Below, piece by piece: positions 49,201 to 58,200 of a stretch of DNA of 64,000 bases. A program made the position numbers and the translations under genes. Each line of letters begins with the position of its first letter. Position 1 is the first letter of the stretch. Under the pieces are notes generated by a model. The model saw only the letters and a program-made list of their open reading frames with translations. It was not told where the DNA came from and ran no database searches. The stretch comes from Dysidea avara (Eukaryota > Porifera > Demospongiae > Dictyoceratida > Dysideidae), in NCBI RefSeq assembly GCF_963678975.1, contig NC_089273.1, positions 5,278,488 to 5,342,487 on the forward strand, in the 5' to 3' direction.

Positions 49201-52200
49201 GTTAATTTCTTCTAGCTGATCTCTCTACAGGGCGATTTGTTTGTAGCTGAACTCTCTACATGGCGGTTTCTTTGTAGCTGAACTCTCTACAAGGTGACTT
49301 CTTCTAGCTGAACTACGTAGTTAAACTCCCTACGAGGTAACTTTTTCTAGCTGATATCTCTACATGGTGAATTGTTTGTAGCTTATCTCTATACAGGTTA
49401 CTTGTTTCTAGCTGATCTTTTGAATTCTTTTCAGGGTGACTGCTCTATTAGGGTGACTGCTCTATTAGAGTATCTCGATCTTGCACTTGCTACACCAAGT
49501 TGGATTTTGTGTTATAACTCCATGGCTTTAAGGCTGATTCTTCTACACCATTGAAGATCCTCTCTAAGATGATTTCTACACCTGTACAGCGAATTTCAAA
49601 GTATTATCCCAAGCAGTTTTTCTGGTGGTCGTGGAAGGTAGTCATTTTTTAAAAAGTTAATCTCGATTGCGTAATTGTTGCACACTGTTGGTTTTTTCAT
49701 TGTATCTTCCTGGTTTTTAGCTCGATTTCTTTCAAACCACAAAAGGTTTGAGGTTCAATAGTTAACCTATTCACCCACCGATTTTCAGCTTCTTCCCGTA
49801 AGCGGTTTACCCTGTAGGCATGACAACATGTTGGTGTTATTTTTCGTGGATAATCGCTCATACCTTTTTGCCTGTTTATCATATTCCAGCCAAAGTTGGT
49901 ACAGAGATGCACCTTTATACCACCCTTCTGTGTGCCATATTTCAAGGCAATCGAATATTGCGTTCGCGTTTTATAGTGGTTTTTGTGAGTGTGCGAAAAC
50001 ACGAAGAAAAATAAGAAGAGAAAAAAGACGAAGAAAGTAAGCCAATTTTTGAAGTCGCATATCTCGGGAACGCTTGAAGTAATTTCGCTAAATTGTGGAA
50101 TGTGGAGTACTGAAGTTGGAGGGAATGTCCATAGCAAAAATCGTCTTGTTTCATCAAGGCAGCACAGAGCTACGGAGGTACGAAAATTGCATTTTCTTTC
50201 TTCCTGTCAATATACTCACGAGTGTTGTGCGCCGGCTTCTTGGGCTGCACGACACACTACCGTATGTTTTGATATGTAACACTTTTGTTTCAGGCTAATA
50301 GCCTGTACTGGTGAGTGATCACCCATGAGTGCAACCGCTGGATTCTTTTTATATAAATGCATGCCAGAAAGATTCGATTATGGCTAGGCAGCACATAACG
50401 TTGTAACTATGATTGTTATAATGAATGGAATTCCTAAAGATATGACTGAAAAAGTCGAGTTGGACAAATTTCAGGGAATTTACAAGTGTTTTAATGCTAT
50501 CGCATTGTTTAAAGACTAATTACAACATATACTAAAGACTTAAAGTGGTAAGCTTCATTATAGAGTGGTTATCTGTAATTTGGGTGTGGTCCGTGACTAG
50601 TTCTCACCTTTTGCTAACATTTCCCAACTCATAGAATGACAAGGGCACTGAAATGCCTTCATCTGATTTGTTCCTGTGGCACCACTTCACGTCATAATAG
50701 TAGTCATGTGAGCATTAATTTATTCCCAAAATCAATTTCAGTCTGAGCCTTTATAAAACAAACAAGGTGGTACCACTATACATACCTCATCCACATAAAG
50801 GCTATACTTGTTTTGATGAAATTGGCTTGCTCTTTTGAAGTGCAACCACTTTCCACGATACATCTCACTGGTGCACATTTAGTTGTCTCCCTGTAAACAA
50901 GGCAAATTGTATCCTCTGGAATTCCTTTGATTTGAGGTGTGAAAGTGTTACATAAATAATTTTTTTGCCTCTTACCCATATAATAGTTATACACCAAGAC
51001 CAAGGGAACTAAGTGATTTAGTAATCTGAGGCTGTAGCGTCCTGAGCGAAGCAAGGGCACTACTAAGGGCCAGAGGGGTTACTAAATTGTGTTGGTCGCG
51101 GTGTCACAACTTATTTAAACTCTGGTTTAAAGTACATACCTTTATAGCCAGAGCATGAGTGTGGAGTGAAAGAACAATGCAGAACAATGGAACAGTTTCT
51201 TCCTGAAGTCCTTACAGCGCCCACAAAAATAATTATTCGGCCAGTAACCAAAGTAACGGCTAGAGCAACGTACAGTACATAACGCTGTTTAGTCTACTAT
51301 TTGTTCATAATTATTTGTGGAACACGGAGAAGAAGAGTATTACAGTATTATCAAGTAATGCAGTGTGCCTTTTGTGTTATAATTATTTATCATGTACAAA
51401 ATTGCTTGAGGGCGGGTTACTAAATGAACATGTGTAGGTGAGCATGTCAGGTGACTAAGTGATTTAGTAAACCTGTAAATGAACTGTACCATAGTTTAAA
51501 TAGTTGTATGGACTAGTGGACTGGACTACTGGACTCAGTTTTTTTTAGCATATATTTGTGCAAGTGGTTGTAGCTATTGCTACATTGAATGTAAAATATG
51601 CACGTGAGCCTGTCTACTTGGTACAGCCTGTTCATCTTAGGATTGTGTGCAATTTGCATAACAAATCTCTTGGAATAACTTCCATCGTATGACTACCACT
51701 CATCTTATTATGAAGTACAAACCATACAGTACATGTGTATTAATTTTAGTGTTGTAGTAACCATGTATCCCACATTCCCAGTGGCGGATTCAAGGGGGGG
51801 GGGGTTCCCTCCTCAAACAAAAAAATACAAAATACTCTAATAGAGCAGTCAGTAAAATACTGTAATAGAACAGTCACTACACTTAACACTACTGACTACA
51901 TTGAGAATCTTCGAAAGCAGTATTATTTGCATAAAACCACTCTACATCAAATATTCATTCCGGAGACATATGCAATAACTTTAGCTTCTGCATTCCCCCA
52001 GAAGTTTAATATCCTGGTGTACCCCTCCCTTCCCCACTCCTTCCCAAATCCTGGTTCCAACCCTGCATCCTAAATACAAAATATGGTCATGGGGTCAACT
52101 AAATTCAGTGGTGAATGTTGACTGTCTAGCTATTATTTGGTAGAAAAGGGAAAATACCTGAGCCCAGTAGTCCAGTCCATCCAGTGATTGTATACAAGCT

Positions 52201-55200
52201 ACCCATATATGTAAGTTATTGACTCTTCATTTTAGTATACAAATAAATTACTGCTTTTTTTGTAATGGATAAGTTAACACCTTGATGCTGTTCTGAGTAC
52301 TTTTCTACATATGCATTGAAGCTCATGTACATATGGGCTTACAGTCTTGTGAGGTATTCATAACCATGCAAGATATACTGTATATAGCAGGTTCTTACTA
52401 CAAGAACCTTAATTTTGTGTTTAGGATTCTCTGCAATAATAAAATTCATGGCATAATTTATCACATTGAGTTTTGTTGATCACATGGTTATTCATGCCTT
52501 AAAATTGCTATGGTAAAACATGACCTCATGAGAGTAAGTGTCGCATGGTTTTATTTTGTGCATAAATTTGTTTGCACAAAGACCTGCATGTTACAAGCTC
52601 CCTGTGGTAGTACAGTAGAAACTGGGCAGTTGTGTGCATGGTGTCTTAACTCTAGTGGTTGTGTGTGTGCATGTGTGTGAAAGCTGTGTAATAACAAAGA
52701 TATTCTGTATCAATCTTTACACAATCATGCTGTGGCATAGAGAGGGCCGTGTAGGACTTAATAGGCTAATTTGTTTCACTCTAAACAGTGCTTATCCCAC
52801 TCCAGTAGCTTTCAGAAGTAATAAACCTGTTGGTAGTAACCAAGTGTAACTTTTTCATGCAATTTTTAGTAACAAAAGTAATCACAAAATATTCTTACTG
52901 TTGAGTACCCCACCTTGTTCAATAGACTGTTTTGCTACTTAGCAAAGCATATTCTTTTATTAATGTTTAAATGATATTGATAACATGCTTAGACTAAATC
53001 CCACAACTGAATATTTCAGGTGGTTGTATGAAACCTAGGATAATAAATTTGTGCTTTTGTTCATCGGTGATCATATTCGCTTTTTAAAAAATTTCCTCCT
53101 TTTTAGAGGAAACTGAAATATCTGGAACATATAGAGGGAAAATGTATACAGTATCATACAGTACGATAGTAACTGTATAGTAGGGACCACAAACGAGTGG
53201 GCGTGGCCCACGAAATAACATCAATTTTCCCTGATGATGATGAGGCAGTATTGGTGAGGTAAAACTAAGCCCAAACAAGCTTTCAGATCGACCCGAAATG
53301 TTCTCAACAAGTTGCTACAGAATTTTAAATTTTTTTTATTCAACGGAATTTTCTACTGAGTAAGTAAGTAAGTAACTGACTGACTGATGCCTTCAAACAA
53401 GCGTAACTCGATAATGGCTAACGCTACGGGCTTGATTTTTTCATGGTTCGACGTTGCTTCGGCCCGACGGGTGCTTTTTGGCATACCGCAGTACGTTCAA
53501 TGCATTCTTCATGGACTTACCAGTGTCCTCCTTTGTGTCCCATTCATCTTTGCTGACAGGGAAAGGTGTAGATTTGGCGCGAGCACGTGATGGCTTCCCT
53601 TCGAAATGGAAATCGTCCATATTTTTTATAGTAACTATATTGATTGCAGAGGTGCTTTTCAAACAGTTCTTGATTCGTATTACTGTGTAACGGGTTGAAC
53701 ATAGCTGACAGCAAAACGTAATGGATACTTCATTTTTCAGATGATAATTGTGACCGGATCTGCGAAAACCCGACATAATGGCGCATTTTTCAAATTCTTT
53801 ATTATTGAATATTTATAATCTACTTGGCCAAGTGTAGGCTCTGGCCAAGTTTCAGCTTCATATGGCAATAACTTTTGGAGTTACAGCCCTACAAAGTAGC
53901 AACAACAGAAAGATTGATTTGTACAGCAAGTATTGGGAAAATAAATTACATGCGCTTACAAAAACAGCTGTAACTTACAAATACAATGCAGTACAGAGTT
54001 GCAACTTGCACCATTGTGTTCGCCATGAATAGGGGAGTCCATTACTGGGTAAGTTTGTTCTTCTATTACCATTCGTCACTGCATACAGAGACGAAATCAG
54101 TGAAGAAAAATCGATCATGTACGATCGTTTCGACATGACGTAAACAAACGCCCATAACTTACATATCCTTTAGTTTACTGCAACGAAACAAAACTTTTTG
54201 AACTCCTCATGAGTAGATGAATAAGATGATATCCAGGTTTGTATCATAGCACCCTTCCTTCACAAAGAACAAAAAATTTAATCGGGTTTTCACATATCCG
54301 GTCACAATTAATGAAATTGAGGTGCGGCACCATTTCTTTTTGGTATGCGTAGATTGTAGAGGTGCTTCCGGAATAGTTCTTGATTTGAAATGCTGTGTAA
54401 TGGGTTGAACATAGCTGACAATGAAACGTAATGGATACTTCACATTTCAGACGATAATTGATATAGCTGGGGTGTGCGGCACCATTTCAGATGCGGTATG
54501 CGTGGGATTCACCAATCATAATAAAATTATTTACAAAAAAAGTAAACAAACTGTAACACTTCTTATTGTTTTACTGTGATTTAATATCATGGACTACTCC
54601 AACTTGTTTCAGTACTTTTTATCGATGTGCTATGGTCCCTACTCTAGTTGAAAATTCCAAATTTTTTCGTGTACTTGTATAAACTCAGATGTTTTGTATC
54701 CACTGAGAGAAAACCAGTCATTTTCACTAAAATCTATTTTACCATGGGAACATGATAAAGTATAGTATACTGGATAAAAAATACACATGTTGCATTAAAA
54801 AATTATGCACGTTTTATTTGCTTTGCTATGCACTGAAACAAAGCTCAAATCAATAAAATATATATATACGTACCAATGGACTCGCCTGTTCATTGAGAGT
54901 AAGAAAATCTTTGTTCCATGTTTGTACAGCAAATAATGGCATGTGAGTTATGGGTGCTGATTTACGATGCAGTAGAATTAAAGTAAAGTTTATCATTATA
55001 ATTTCTAAGTTGAAACAGCCTTGTTCTTTGTCCATATGGAGGAGTGCAGGGAAAGCACTATACCCCTGGTGGATTTGTCAGTTCATGGTGAGCTTCATAG
55101 CCTATTTAGTCATGAGTTATGATCAATTATTTAAGATTTATTTATTTGCTACATTATTTCAATGTTTTATATGCAATTTGCTAAAAAGGAACTTGTGGTT

Positions 55201-58200
55201 GTGAGTAAGTATATTTGGCGGAATAACTGTAGCAGTGAATCATGGCTGGCCTAAATGTAATGGAATGAGGACATATCATTAACAAATCCACTTATTGTAT
55301 TCACTGTTTAAGAGAAGGTGACAAGTTGAAGAACATGTTAGCATTTATGTGGCATCTTGATGTGTACCATTATTGCCTGTTGTTGTAGCTACAGTAAGTT
55401 TCAGTAACATAGTCCATTAACACCCTTTACCTAGTGCTGTTTACTTGTACTGAATAACCAATCAATTGATTAGAGATTTTCTAAAACACTATAAATATTA
55501 AATAACTGATAATTGGCTCTCATATATTTCACTCAAATACACACTAATGTTTAAGCGCTATTAGAGGGAATCACTGTAATTCAGTGACTGGTGTCTTGGT
55601 GTAATGCATTTTGTTGTGTATCAGTAGTAACTCGCTTAGCTTAATACTAATATAATGTCAATTACACAAACATGTGTGCTGCGTGAAGGAATAATCACTG
55701 TTTTACAACCGTGCTTAAAGAGTGGATTTAAATGTACCAATTATTGTCAATTATTTGTGACCACTAAATGGGTGATTTAAATTTTGTAGATGCACACTCC
55801 ACCTTTAGCATCCATTAACTACCGTACTCGCCGTCCAGTAGTGTTCCTGAAGTACAGTCGTATTCTGCGTTCTGCGCTTTTCCATTACTCTTGTGACTTG
55901 CATTATCCAGTGACATCATCAACGTTAAACAGCTTTGCTAGTACCACACTGCCTTTTCCCAGTCTAGTATACACACAAGATGTATTAGTATGGTAACATA
56001 TTTTCTGTAGGCAAATACGCTGGATGAAAAGTTGGACTGGGTGAAACAAGTTGATAAAATCGTAGAGAGGAAAATACACATGGGATTAACAGATCGGGTA
56101 AGATACAGTTGAACCTGTCTTAGTGGCCACCTGTATAGAAATGCCAACTTTAAAATTCTCCAGTGAGACATTTATGAAATTACATAAGAAATTTTGGTCT
56201 TAGCTTGTACTTACATACGTGTACAGTGAAATCTTTATATTTAAGGATACTTTGGCACTACAAGTTGTCATGGTCAGTTTATGTGCTAAGGAATACTTTG
56301 GAATGTCCAGATTAGGAGGGGTCCCCTCCTTAAAACATTTAGAACCACATAAGCTACACAATTTACTGTGTTTGTCTACAAGTCCATTCATTCATAATTG
56401 CCACCGAATTCAATCTCAGGCAATAAATTTCCTTTGAAGAGCTATGAACTATAATTACAGACTTTATATTGATGCTTGCAGTGTTGAAATTTTTAATAAA
56501 CATTTACAGATTTCAGCAAAATATTTCATACTTTACATTTCACAGAGTGTGCTTCATACAGTGAGCAGTCACTTACGTATACCAGTGTAGATCCACCATG
56601 CAGCGTGACTAACCAACTAAAAATTAATGACCTATCACTTTTGTCTTGGTCTATCAAAATTACATATCAAACACTATCAGTTATATTGAGCTCTGAGCCA
56701 CCTGTAAGTGTTGTCTCAGTTTTAATGCTGTATTTGATGTTAGATGGACTAATATTATTCTGTTAAGGTGATTTTAGTAGCGTAAGATGTCTCTAAGATG
56801 ATTTAAAGGTGGCATTTTAGTGGCACATGTCATTTGGGGTTATCCCATAGTACTACCATACTGTTTGATATTTCTACACTGTATGATATAGTAGAATCAG
56901 TGAGCTTATACATATGTGCATATATGACTGAATAATGAATGGAGGTAACATTTGCAGCATTTGTATGTTTGTAAATGATTGCTTTTTTTGGTATTTACAG
57001 ACTAAACTACTATTGTTTGCTGGAATCCATGGTATGTATGTTTGCTACGTGCACTGTACAGACGTACGTATGTGTGTGTGTATGTACATAATAAATCCCC
57101 TTGTGTTTTAGATGCTTTTGGGGCCATGCTAAAGTACCCTCGTTACAGAAGTATTCTAAATATGTGCAGTCTGTACACACTAATACAATTGGGACCATGG
57201 ACATGTGTCCTGATTTATCACGTGTCTGTGTTTAAAAGTGTCCTAATTGTGGGATCCTACTATATGTACATTATGATGTAGCTACTATGGGTAAAGTATT
57301 TATGTGTATGTGTACTGTATGTCTGTTCAGTAATTCATTCATCCAAGCTATGTACTAACATAATTGTTCTTTATATTTTATTGTACAGCAGCAGGTCGAG
57401 GTCCTGATGATGTCAGTCAACAAACTAGTAACACTACAACTGATGCCAAGCAATTTTTTTCAGAACAAGCAGGAATGGAATTACATTACATGGAGCAACT
57501 GGTAGTGTAGTTGTGCTAGTTAGTGTATTTATTGGGATAGCAGCTGTGCTTTAGTTTGATATGGATCCATGCACATCTTGAGTAGTGATGTGTTCATACC
57601 ACCTTTTGTAAGAAAGGACTTTTATTTTGGTCAACTGTTGTTCTGTGAGAGTACATGTGTACTCTATTAGAGTAGCTCTATACGGGTGTTGTTTTTATTT
57701 GAACAAATGTGACCGGATCTCCAAGAATCCCATATGTTTGTGCAAACCTAAGTTTACAGTAGAATGCTTTATACGCAATGGTTGGAGTATTTACGAAATT
57801 GCAAAAAGGAAAAAAAAAAAACATTAAATAATAATAAAAAAATCTGTAAATGTTTAAGCCCTTCCTTCATTATTAAGTTACATGCGTCGTACCTTTTTTT
57901 TTTTTTTGAAGTCTATACTACAATTCCTAAACCGCTACTTACATCATAGAAAGGAGGTACTGGTATATAAACAAGCCCATTACACTACCTGTTACTATCT
58001 AGTTACATAAATACATATTATGTATTGCAAGTGTTATAGGTGCATGACTGCTGGTTTTGTATTACCTCAGAACATCGTCTATATGGAGCATACATGTGGC
58101 TCAATGGGATAGACACTACATTTTCAGCCAATCAAATTTCAGTTTGAATTCTACTGTTGTCGTGCATTTTGTCATTATTTTGGTACATTTATTGCATTTT

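Noticed and set aside
50294..50310. 17-base microexon in RhoGEF intron 11
   Set aside because: Good-looking splice sites, but the length breaks the frame with the neighbouring phase-0 exons.
53441..53776. 111-residue minus-strand frame as a gene
   Set aside because: It lies wholly in a dispersed repeat and continues past the repeat edge into a MITE; other copies have stops.
55050..55087. Candidate for the missing PH exon (GKHYTPGG)
   Set aside because: 38 bases does not keep phase and the residues do not resemble a PH strand.
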